DNA of 64,000 nucleotides, taken from contig JAUIGU010000001.1 in the NCBI GenBank assembly GCA_030432595.1, positions 372,001-436,000 of the forward strand, written 5' to 3'. The translations under genes and the position numbers were made by a program. The first letter of the stretch is position 1, and the number at the start of each line of letters is the position of its first letter. This DNA comes from Phycisphaerae bacterium (GTDB lineage: Bacteria; Planctomycetota; Phycisphaerae; Phycisphaerales; Phycisphaeraceae). The notes beneath the pieces were generated by a model. It had not been told where the DNA came from. It ran no database searches and worked only from the letters and a program-made list of their open reading frames with translations. This document shows positions 24,479 through 33,200 of the stretch, piece by piece.

Positions 24479-25441
24479 ATGTCCCACGCCGGTTCGACGT
24501 TGACGCTGCCCGTGCCGCGCGGGTTCGACTTGAAGAAGGCGGTGTGCAGCTACGGGTACTTTTTGCTTGCGCCGAACCACTGGGACGTGAAACGGCGGGT
24601 GCTGTACCGGCCGGTGCGGACGTCGCGCGGCGGGCTGGTGCGGTGCGTGGTCCGGCAGAACAAAACCGGGTCGGCGTTGAAGTTGTTGTGCAACCGCGCG
24701 GTGCCGCGCGGAGAGCAGGCGTTCGTGAAAGCTCAGGTGTCGCGGATGTTGCGGCTGGACGAAGACCAGCGGGCGTGGTTTTCGGCGTGTCCGGAAGCGA
24801 AGAAGCGCGGGTTCGGGCCGATGTTCCGGTCGCCGACGCTGTTCGAGGACATTGTGAAGACGATCACGTCGTGCAACGTGACGTGGCGTAACACGACGAC
24901 GATGAACCGGATGATGGTGGAGCGCGTGGGTCACGGCGGGTTCCCAACGCCGCGGCAGCTCGCGGACTTCGGGGCGGACAACCTCAAAGCGCAGTGCAAA
25001 GTCGGGTACCGGGCCGAGCGGATCGTGCGGCTGGCGCGGGACGTGTTGGACGGGGCGTTGGACCTGGCATGGTTCGAGGCGCCGCAACGCGAGAGCGACG
25101 CGTTGTTCGACGCGTTGAAGGCGATCCACGGCCTGGGGCCATACGCGGCGGGGAACCTGTGTCATCTGCTGGGCGTGTACGACCGGCTGGCGATCGACAC
25201 GGAGACGTACCGGCACTTCTGCCACCACTACGGCGTGAAGCGTCCCAAGACGGCGGCGGGGCTCACGAAGCTGGACCGCAAGATCGAGCGGCACTACGCG
25301 GCGCTGTCGCCGTTTCAGTTCAAGGCGTACTGGTTCGAGCTGTGGTGCGACTACGAGTCGCGGTACGGCCGGGCGTGGACGTGGGACCGGGAGACGACCG
25401 GACAGAACTTCACGGCCGCGGTGCTGAGCGGCGAGGTGTAA
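24479..25441 (+). CDS. HhH-GPD DNA glycosylase (OGG1/AlkA-like)
   Basis: 320 residues. The N-terminal part (FDLKKAVCSYGYFLLAPNHWD) resembles the substrate-side domain of OGG1/AlkA relatives. The helix-hairpin-helix and catalytic loop are in IHGLGPYAAGNLCHLLG followed by LAIDTETYR, where the Asp is the conserved catalytic residue. The position that is Lys in bifunctional OGG1 enzymes is occupied by Tyr/Ala (GPYAAG), so a monofunctional glycosylase is expected. SPTLFEDIVKTITSCNVTW is the typical helix before the HhH. It would remove an oxidised or alkylated base; the exact lesion is unknown. Normal length for this subgroup, which is common in planctomycetes and plants. Confidence 0.84.
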   Translation: MSHAGSTLTLPVPRGFDLKKAVCSYGYFLLAPNHWDVKRRVLYRPVRTSRGGLVRCVVRQNKTGSALKLLCNRAVPRGEQAFVKAQVSRMLRLDEDQRAWFSACPEAKKRGFGPMFRSPTLFEDIVKTITSCNVTWRNTTTMNRMMVERVGHGGFPTPRQLADFGADNLKAQCKVGYRAERIVRLARDVLDGALDLAWFEAPQRESDALFDALKAIHGLGPYAAGNLCHLLGVYDRLAIDTETYRHFCHHYGVKRPKTAAGLTKLDRKIERHYAALSPFQFKAYWFELWCDYESRYGRAWTWDRETTGQNFTAAVLSGEV

Positions 25442-25502
25442 CGGGCGGTTTGCAGGGTGGTTTGGTGGGTGGTTTTTCGCGGTTTTGGGATCGGCGGGCT
25501 GG

Positions 25503-25508
25503 TATCAT
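25503..25508 (+). promoter_or_regulatory. Probable -10 box (TATCAT) upstream of the first permease gene
   Basis: TATCAT lies 29 bases before ATG 25538, which would give a short leader of about 20 bases. Confidence 0.4.
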
Positions 25509-25537
25509 CCCCGCGTCTGCGGTTTTGAGATTGCTGC

Positions 25538-27760
25538 ATGTCTGACGCCACGTCCCACAAGCTTGAGAAGACCCTCGGGCTGTTCGATGTTTACGCGATT
25601 ACGACGGCGGGTTTTTTCAGCGCGGGGTTTTTCGTGCTGCCGGCGTTGGCGTTCGAGGTGGGCGGGCCGGCGGCGATCTTTGCGTACCCGATCGCGGCGC
25701 TGCTGATGGTGCCGTCGATGTTGTGCCTGGCGGAGTTGACGACGGCGTTGCCGCGTGCGGGCGGGCCGTACTTTTTTCTGGACCGCTCCCTGGGGCCGGC
25801 GGTGGGGACGGTCGGCGGGATCGGGACGTGGCTGGCGCTGGTGCTCAAGTCGTGCTTCGCGTTCATCGGGCTGGGGGCGTACCTGGCGGTGATGCCTTAC
25901 GTGGGCGACTGGCTGCCGACGGACCCGGCGGCGAAGGCGTGGGTGATCAAGGGGCTGGCGGTCGGGCTGACCATTGCGTTCGCGGCGCTCAACATCGCCG
26001 GCGCGAAAGAGACGACCAAGCTGCAGAACTACATGGTGATCGGGCTGGCGATCGTGCTGGGGCTGTTCATCGCGAACGGCGCGGTGTTTCTGCTGGGGGC
26101 GGACGGCGGGCCGTTGATTGCGGATCACTACGACCACTGGCTCAACGAAGAAGAAGGGCTGATGGGCGAGGTCGCGGCGGTGGGCCTGGTGTTCTTCACG
26201 TCGATCGGGATCATCAAGCTCGCGTCGGTGTCGGAAGAGGTGGCCAGCCCGGCACGGACGATCCCGCTGGCGATCGGGCTGTCGGTGGCGACGGCGACGG
26301 TGATCAACACCGCGGGCGTGTTCATCATGATCGCGGTGGTCGCCCCCGAGCGGCTGGCGGACAGCTACACGCCGGCGTACGACGCGGCGGAACGGTTCTT
26401 CACCTGGGTGCCCGCACCGCTGGGCCTGATCCTGGTGGGGCTGGCCGCGGTGGCGGCGTTCGCGGGGTCGGGCAACGCGGGCATCCTCGGCGCCTCACGC
26501 TACCCGCTGGCGATGAGCCGGGACGGCCTGATCGGCCGGTGGTTCGGGAAAGTGAGCAACAGCGGCACGCCGGCGGCGGCGATCGTTGCGACGGCCGCGG
26601 TGATGATCTTTTTCATCGTGTGTTTCGACGCCAAGAGCGTCGCCAAGCTCGCGTCGGCGTTCGTGCTGCTGGTGTTCGCGCTGATGAGTTTGGCCGTGAT
26701 CGTGATGCGCGAGAGCAAGATCGAGAGCTACGACCCGCAGTTCCGCACGCCGCTTTACCCGTGGGTGCCGCTGACGGGGATCGTGATCTCCGTGTACCTG
26801 ATCACCGAAATGGGGCTGCTGTCGCTGCTGTTCTCGCTGGGCGTGATCGTGTGCGCGACGCTGTGGTACGTCTACTACGGTCGGCCGCGCAACGAACGGC
26901 ACGGCGCGCTGTTCCACTGGTTCGCGCTGCTGGGCCGGTATCAGCACGACGAGCTCAACGACGAGTTCCGCCGGATCATGGTGGAGAAGGGCGCCCAGCC
27001 CGACGACCCGTTCGACGACGTTGTGATGCGGTCCCACGTGATCGACGCGGCCGAGGGCGTGTCGTACCACGGCCTGATCGCGCTGGCGTCCGAGGTGTTG
27101 GCGGAGCGCCTGCCGCGCACGGCGGAGTTCATCACGGAAAAGTTTGTCGAGTCGGGCCGGTTCGGCTTCGCGCCCATCGCCCACGGCGCGGCGCTGCCGC
27201 ACTTCCGCTCCGGCGACATCGACAAACCGGCGATGGTGATGGTCCGCACCAAGTCCGGCGTCAACGCGGCGCTGACCGAGGGCGAACAGCAGGCGGCCGG
27301 CGATCAGAAGGTGCACGCGCTGTTCCTGCTGGTGTCGCCCGAGTCCGACCCGGGCGTGCACCTGCGCATCCTCGCGCACCTGGCGGGGCAACTGGAGAAG
27401 AAGGACTTTTTGCCCGCGTGGTGTCACGCCGGCGACGAGCAGGAGCTGAAAGAGATCCTGCTGCGGGACGACCGGCACTTCTCGCTGCTCGTCGAGCCGG
27501 CGGGGCCGAGTTCCGAGCTCATCGGCACACGGCTGCAGGACATGAGGCTGCCCGAGGAGACCCTGGTGGCGATGGTCCGCCGGCGCGGAAAGGTTTTCAT
27601 CCCGCGCGGCCAGACGATGCTGCGCGTCGATGACCGGCTGACCATCATGGGCGACCCGAAGAACATCACGAAGGTCCGCGAGCGGTTCGGCATCCTGCCG
27701 TTTCACCGAGTTCCATCAGAGGCCTCCGCCACGGGTATGATCTCGCCGCCCGCGACGTGA
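25538..27760 (+). CDS. APC-superfamily permease fused to PTS EIIA-like and RCK_C domains (copy 1)
   Basis: 740 residues. About twelve membrane segments fill residues 1-440, beginning LEKTLGLFDVYAITTAGFFSAG, with the APC-type PAGPYFFLDRS region near residue 70 and the conserved SVSEEVASPARTIPLAIG loop. The cytoplasmic half begins at HWFALLGRYQHDELNDEFR. An EIIA(fru/ntr)-like domain follows (about 490-640), with the phosphorylatable-type histidine in GAALPHFRSGD. A TrkA/RCK C-terminal domain closes the protein (MRLPEETLVAMVRRRGKVFIPRGQTMLRVDDRLTIMGD). The design suggests an amino-acid or cation transporter gated by phosphorylation or a nucleotide ligand. No PTS genes are visible. A paralogue follows directly. 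Confidence 0.86.
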   Translation: MSDATSHKLEKTLGLFDVYAITTAGFFSAGFFVLPALAFEVGGPAAIFAYPIAALLMVPSMLCLAELTTALPRAGGPYFFLDRSLGPAVGTVGGIGTWLALVLKSCFAFIGLGAYLAVMPYVGDWLPTDPAAKAWVIKGLAVGLTIAFAALNIAGAKETTKLQNYMVIGLAIVLGLFIANGAVFLLGADGGPLIADHYDHWLNEEEGLMGEVAAVGLVFFTSIGIIKLASVSEEVASPARTIPLAIGLSVATATVINTAGVFIMIAVVAPERLADSYTPAYDAAERFFTWVPAPLGLILVGLAAVAAFAGSGNAGILGASRYPLAMSRDGLIGRWFGKVSNSGTPAAAIVATAAVMIFFIVCFDAKSVAKLASAFVLLVFALMSLAVIVMRESKIESYDPQFRTPLYPWVPLTGIVISVYLITEMGLLSLLFSLGVIVCATLWYVYYGRPRNERHGALFHWFALLGRYQHDELNDEFRRIMVEKGAQPDDPFDDVVMRSHVIDAAEGVSYHGLIALASEVLAERLPRTAEFITEKFVESGRFGFAPIAHGAALPHFRSGDIDKPAMVMVRTKSGVNAALTEGEQQAAGDQKVHALFLLVSPESDPGVHLRILAHLAGQLEKKDFLPAWCHAGDEQELKEILLRDDRHFSLLVEPAGPSSELIGTRLQDMRLPEETLVAMVRRRGKVFIPRGQTMLRVDDRLTIMGDPKNITKVRERFGILPFHRVPSEASATGMISPPAT

Positions 27761-27782
27761 GGTGGCGTGACCCCGGTACCCG

Positions 27783-29993
27783 ATGGCCGAAGCCAAACCC
27801 AAAAAACTCGACAAGACGCTGGGCCTGTGGGACGTCTACGCGATCAGCACGGGCGCGATGTTCAGTTCGGGGTTCTTTCTGCTGCCGGGCCTGGCGACGG
27901 CGCAGGCGGGCCCGAGCACGGTGCTGGCGTACCTGATCTCGGGCTTCCTCATGATCCCGGCGATGTTCTGCATGGCCGAGCTGGCCACCGCCCTGCCGCG
28001 CGCCGGCGGGACCTACTTCTACCTGGACCGCAGCATGGGCCCGGCGGTGGGCACGATCGGCGGGCTGGGGTCCTGGCTGGCGCTCGTGCTCAAGTCGGGC
28101 TTCGCGCTGCTGGGCATGGGTGCGTACCTGGCCATCACGCCCGGCATCAAGGACTGGCTCCCCGACAACCCCGACCAGCAGCTCTGGGTCATCAAGGGGC
28201 TGGCCGTCGCCCTCACCGTCGTCTTCGCCGCGGTCAACATCCTCGGCGCCAAGGAGAGCACCCGGCTGCAGGGCCTGCTCGTGCTGGCGCTCTTGAGCGT
28301 GCTGTCGTTCTTCGTGGTTCAGGGCGTCTGGTACGTGTTCTTCAAGATGCCCGAGGGCGAGCTGACCGAGCAGTACACCCCGTTCCTGCACCAGGAAAAC
28401 GGGCTGAGCGGCATCGTTACGACCATCGGCCTGGTGTTCGTGTCCTACGCGGGCCTGACCAAAGTCGCGTCGGTCAGCGAAGAGGTCAAACGCCCCGACC
28501 GCAACCTGCCGCTGGGCATGTTTCTGTCGCTGCTGACCGCGACGTCGATCTACGTCATCGGCGTGGCGATCATGATCGCCACCGTCGATAAGGAGAACCT
28601 GCGTTCCGACTACACGCCCGTCGCCACCGCGGCCGAGCGGTTCTTCGGCTGGCTGCCCGAGCCGATCGGGCTGATCCTGGTCGTGGTCGCGGCGCTCGCC
28701 GCCTTCGCCTCGACGGGCAACGCCGGCATCCTCGCCGCCAGCCGGTACCCGCTGGCCATGTCGCGCGACAAGCTCGTGAGCAAGAAGTTCGGGCACATCG
28801 GCAAGTTCGGCACGCCGACCGTCGCGATCCTCGCCACCTCGGCGCTGATGATCGTCTTCATCCTCGCGCTCTCGGCCGAGGGCGTCGCCAAGCTCGCGTC
28901 GTCGTTCAACCTGCTGGTCTTCGCACTGCTGGGGCTGGCGGTGATCGTCATGCGCGAAAGCAAGATCCAGAGCTACGACCCCGGCTTCCGCTGCCCGCTG
29001 TACCCCTGGCTCCCGCTGGCGGGCACCGTGATCAGCCTCGCCCTGATCGCGCAGTTGGGGCTGATGTCGATCCTGTTCTCGATCGGCGTCATCCTGCTGT
29101 CGGGCATGTGGTACGTGTACTACGGCCGGCCGCGCACCGTGCGCCACGGCGCGCTGTTCCACTGGTTCGCGATCCTCGGCAAGTACCAGCACGACGAGCT
29201 CGACGACGAGTTCCGCCAGATCATGGTGGAAAAAGGCGCCCGCGCCGACGACCCGTTTGACGACGTCGTCATGCGCGCCGTCGTGATCGACAACCCGGAC
29301 CCCACCGGGTACCACGCGCTGATCGGCGAGGCGTCCGAGATGCTGAGCAAACGCCTGCCCCAGACCGCCGAGTTCATCAGCGAGAAGTTCATCGAGTCGG
29401 GCCGGTTCGGGTTCGCGCCGATCTCGCACGGCGTCGTCCTCCCGCACTTCCGTTCGACCGACGTCGAACGCCCCGAGCTCGTGCTGGTCCGCACCCGGCA
29501 GGGCGTGCAGGCCGCGCTCACCGAGCAGGAGCGCGAGGCCGCGGGCGGCCAACAGGTCCACGCGATCTTCCTGCTCGTCTCGCCCGAGGACGCCCCCGGC
29601 GTCCACCTGCGCATCCTCGCCCACCTCGCCGGGCGGATCGATCAGGACGACTTCATGGACGCCTGGCTGGGCGCGAACAACGAGCAGGCGCTCAAGGAGA
29701 TCCTGCTGCGGGACGAGCGCTTCCTCTCGCTGCCGGTCGAGGCGGCCGGGCCCAGCGCGGAGTTGCTGGACAAGAAGCTCAGCGAGATCAAGCTGCCCGA
29801 GGACACGCTGGTGGCGATGATCCGCCGGCGCGGCCGGGTGTTCATCCCGCGCGGCGGCACGATCCTCCGGCTGGACGACCGGCTCACGCTGGTCGGCGAC
29901 CCCAAGAGCATCACGCAGATCAAGAAGCGCTACCGCGGCGAGAACGAGGCAGACGAGGCAGACAACGCAGAGGAAGGCGCGGAGACGGCTTAG
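27783..29993 (+). CDS. APC-superfamily permease fused to PTS EIIA-like and RCK_C domains (copy 2)
   Basis: 736 residues, a clear tandem paralogue of the preceding gene with the same domain order: permease (LDKTLGLWDVYAISTGAMFSSG), YQHDELDDEFRQIMVEKGA linker, EIIA-like domain with the histidine in GVVLPHFRS, and RCK_C domain (IKLPEDTLVAMIRRRGRVFIPRGGTILRLDDRLTLVGD). The spacing of 22 bases and the shared direction make an operon likely, although a TATGAT box lies inside the end of copy 1 (27736-27741). The two proteins may form a heteromer. The last 16 residues (NEADEADNAEEGAETA) come from a degenerate purine-rich repeat and differ completely from copy 1. Confidence 0.86.
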   Translation: MAEAKPKKLDKTLGLWDVYAISTGAMFSSGFFLLPGLATAQAGPSTVLAYLISGFLMIPAMFCMAELATALPRAGGTYFYLDRSMGPAVGTIGGLGSWLALVLKSGFALLGMGAYLAITPGIKDWLPDNPDQQLWVIKGLAVALTVVFAAVNILGAKESTRLQGLLVLALLSVLSFFVVQGVWYVFFKMPEGELTEQYTPFLHQENGLSGIVTTIGLVFVSYAGLTKVASVSEEVKRPDRNLPLGMFLSLLTATSIYVIGVAIMIATVDKENLRSDYTPVATAAERFFGWLPEPIGLILVVVAALAAFASTGNAGILAASRYPLAMSRDKLVSKKFGHIGKFGTPTVAILATSALMIVFILALSAEGVAKLASSFNLLVFALLGLAVIVMRESKIQSYDPGFRCPLYPWLPLAGTVISLALIAQLGLMSILFSIGVILLSGMWYVYYGRPRTVRHGALFHWFAILGKYQHDELDDEFRQIMVEKGARADDPFDDVVMRAVVIDNPDPTGYHALIGEASEMLSKRLPQTAEFISEKFIESGRFGFAPISHGVVLPHFRSTDVERPELVLVRTRQGVQAALTEQEREAAGGQQVHAIFLLVSPEDAPGVHLRILAHLAGRIDQDDFMDAWLGANNEQALKEILLRDERFLSLPVEAAGPSAELLDKKLSEIKLPEDTLVAMIRRRGRVFIPRGGTILRLDDRLTLVGDPKSITQIKKRYRGENEADEADNAEEGAETA
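29944..29988 (+). repeat. Degenerate purine-rich repeat encoding the permease C-terminus
   Basis: Repeated GAGGCAGAC and GCAGAGGAAG-type units run to the stop codon. They encode an acidic Glu/Ala/Asp tail. Confidence 0.55.
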
Positions 29994-30016
29994 AGCGACC
30001 GGAATCCATTCGTTGC

Positions 30017-30106
30017 GGGTGCCACGGTCGCTTGCGACCGTGCATATGAACATGTGGCCAGGATGAGAGCGGTGGCAAGAACACGGTCGCAAGCGACCGT
30101 GGGACC
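30017..30106. repeat. Palindromic repeat family 1, inverted pair D1/D2
   Basis: D1 (30017-30043) has the GGGTGCCACGGTC head; D2 (about 30081-30106) is the inverted copy ending in GGGACCC. The 37-base spacer includes ATATGAACATGTGG. The pair lies in the 273-base gap between convergent genes. Confidence 0.85.
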
Positions 30107-30178
30107 CAACCCGCTACGTTTGAAATCCGCACGCTCGAAGCGCGTTGGCGGGTGGAGCGGGACCACCCGGCGGCAGGA

Positions 30179-30215
30179 CAATAAAAGACCCGACGCCGTT
30201 TCCGACGCCGGGTCT
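30179..30215 (-). terminator. Rho-independent terminator of the giant beta-strand gene
   Basis: On the minus strand a 13-bp stem with two G-T wobbles closes a GAAA tetraloop (30186-30215) and is followed by TTTTATT. It lies 51 bases after the stop codon at 30267. Confidence 0.8.
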
Positions 30216-30266
30216 CTTCTCGTTCACGGGTTGTCGCCGCGGAAACCGCGGCACGGTGGCACCGAC

Positions 30267-33200
30267 TTACGAAGCGCGACGCCGACGGTTGCCCAAGAGG
30301 GTCAGGCCGCCGAGGCCGAACATGACCAGGCCCGCGGGTTCGGGCACGGCCGAGCCGGCGAAGTCCGGGGCGGAGGTGCTGCCCCAGTTGAGCAGGACGC
30401 CGTCGAGCTCGTTCTGATCGACCAGGCCGTCGAACGCGCCGCCGCCGGGGAAGTTGACCCAGCCGGTGACGTCTGAGATGTCGGTGTCGCCCCAGTTGGC
30501 GAGCACGAAGTCCAGGTCGGTCTGCTCGACCTGACCGCCGTTGTTGTAGTCGCCCTCGATGCCGGCGGGTCCGAGGATGCTCAGGACGCCGTCGACCAGC
30601 AGGCTGGAGGTGTCCCAGGAGAGGCCGGCGGCAAGCGTCGGGAGGACGAAGTCGCCCTCGTCGAAGGTGCCGCTGGAGGTGTCGAAGTCGAAGAGGTCCC
30701 AGGAGTTGCCGGCTTCGAGCGACAGGCTGTTGATGGCGCTGTCGAGGAGGACTTCGAGGATGAACCCGTCGGCGACGCCGAGGTTGCCTTCGATGTCGAG
30801 CATGTCGCCGACGCCGGTGCCGGCGATGTCGAAGGACACGGTCGCGTTGGCGGCGAGGAACACGTCGCTCATGACGACCATGGTCTCGCCCTGGAAGGCG
30901 CCGCTGCCCGCGAGCGGGTTCGACGTGGTCTCACCGATGGAGTAGTAGATGTTGTCGTGCAGGACGCGGGCGTCGGCGTTGGCGGTGGCCATAAAGCCGA
31001 TGGCGTTGAGGTCCTGGTTGAAGCCGCCGGTAGTGCCGTCGTTGACGAACGGGCTGGTACCGATGAGGACCGGGTTCTCGCCTTCCTCGGCCATGTAGAG
31101 GTCGTAAGACGGCGTGGTGGCGTCGTTGTTGATGACAACCCAGACGTCGTACCACTGGCCCGGCGTCATGGCCGCGAAGTTACCGTTGTTGTTGTTCATG
31201 AACGGCGTCGTCGCCGCGTTGTTGATGAACGGCATGACCTGGAAGTCCTGCCAGGCATTGGTCGTGTCGATGTTGGACACGTCGGGCGTAAGGCCCTGCA
31301 TGACGTCGAAGAAGCCGAGCTGGTTGGCGCCGGTGTTGGTGCCGGACGCGTCTTCGGCCAGGACCTGCCAGAAGTAGGTCTTGGTTTCGCCCACGGCGAC
31401 TTCGCCGCCGCTGCCGGTGAGGTCGCGCTCGGCGCCCTGCCAGCCGGGGCCGCCGCCGAAGGACTCGAGCGAGTTGCCCTTGGTGGTGGTGACGATGTTG
31501 GAGTTGGGGTTGCCGACGGCCTCACCCTGCCAGACGCCGCCGGTGGCCGTCGAGGTGTCGCCGGTGCCGTAGCTGTTGAAGTCGTCGAGCAGGACGAAGT
31601 TGTTGGCGATCAGGCCGTCGCCGCCGATGCGGAGCGTGCCGCCGCCCTGGACGGTGACGTTGTTGTTGAACGTGCCGGTGCCGGCGAGGGTGGCGGTGTT
31701 GTTGACGGTGACGTTGCCGCCGACGGTGTTGGAGAAGCTGGCGACGGCGTTGTTCGAGACCGTGACGGACCCGGCGTTGATGTCGCTGCCGCTGAAGTTG
31801 TAGCTGGCGGCCGCGACGGTCATGGCGCCGGGGGCGACGTTCTCGGCGACGTTGACGTCCCCGCCGCCGCCGGTGGCGTTGAAGAACACGTTGTCGCCCT
31901 GGAAGAACTCGGTGTCGGCGCCGGTGAAGTTGGCGGTGGTGTTGACGTCCCAGTTGTCGTTTGCGCTGCCGGTCCAGGTCAGGTTCAGCGGGTTGCCGTT
32001 GACGTCGAGCTGGACGGTGTTGCCGACCAGAACGACCGAGGCGGTCTGGCGGGAGACGAGCGGGTTGCCCTGGGCGTCGACGATGTTGGCGGAGAAGTTG
32101 GCCGCCGTGGCGTTGCCGGTGCGCGAACCCGCGCGGATCAGGGTGTAGTTGTTCGCCGTGTCGAGTGAGCCCTCGGCGGGCGTGATGTTGAAGACGAACT
32201 GGCTGCCGGTGGCGGCGGCCTCGATGGTCGTCGTCAGGGTGCCGGTGATGTCGATCAGGTCGTTCTCGGCCCCGCCGACGACGGTGCCGCTGTTGCCCAG
32301 CTCGAAGTTGAACGAGCCGGTGTCGGGCACGGTGGCCGCACCGGTATCGAAGTAGCGCAGGAGGACGTTGCCGGTGACGTCGAGCGTGCCGACCGAGTCG
32401 CCGGGGGTGACGGTGTTGGACTCGAAGATGCCCAGCGTGTTGGCCAGGACGGTGCCGCCCCCGCCGATGCCGGTGTTGAACGGCGCGATGGGGATGAGGT
32501 TGTAGGTGCCGAAGTCGGTGACGTCGAAGGTCGCGCCCGCGTTGACGGTGACGGTGGAGCGGAGCTCACCGTTGTTGGCGCCGTCGGACTCGACGACGAC
32601 CGTGCCGCCCTGGATGAGGGTCGGGCCGGCGTGGAACTCGTCGTTGAGGTCGGAGGCGGTGGTGATGGTCAGCGTGCCGGCGCCGCGTTTGATGATGCCG
32701 ACGTTGTTGTTGACGCTGGCGCCGGCGAAGTCGCCGTTGGGATCGACGAGCGCGTCGGTGATCTGGTTGACCACGAAGTTGCCGTCGCCGTTGAAGGTGT
32801 AGGTGCGGACGCCGGTGTCGGGGGCGGAGAGGATGCCGTTGAGGGTCAGCGTGCCGCCGTTGGAGGAGATGTTGTAGTTGGTGCCGCCGGCGGCGCCGAC
32901 GATGTTGTCGCCCCAGGTGTTGTTGCCGGTGCTGGCCAGGCCGATGGTGTCGACGGCCGCGCCCTCGCGGGCGCCGAAGGTGAGGACCTCGCCGGCGATG
33001 TTGCGGCCGCCGGGCAGGACGATCTGACCGGTGTTGGCGTTGCCGGCCAGGGTGGTGCCTGAGCCGGAGACGCCGCCGCCGGCACCCAGGGACGCGTTGT
33101 TGTTGAGGGTGACGGTGCCGCTGGTGATCTGCGTCGAGCCGCTGTAGGTGTTGGCGGCGTTGAGGATCATCGAGCCGTTGCCGGCGAAGTTGTTGAGCTG

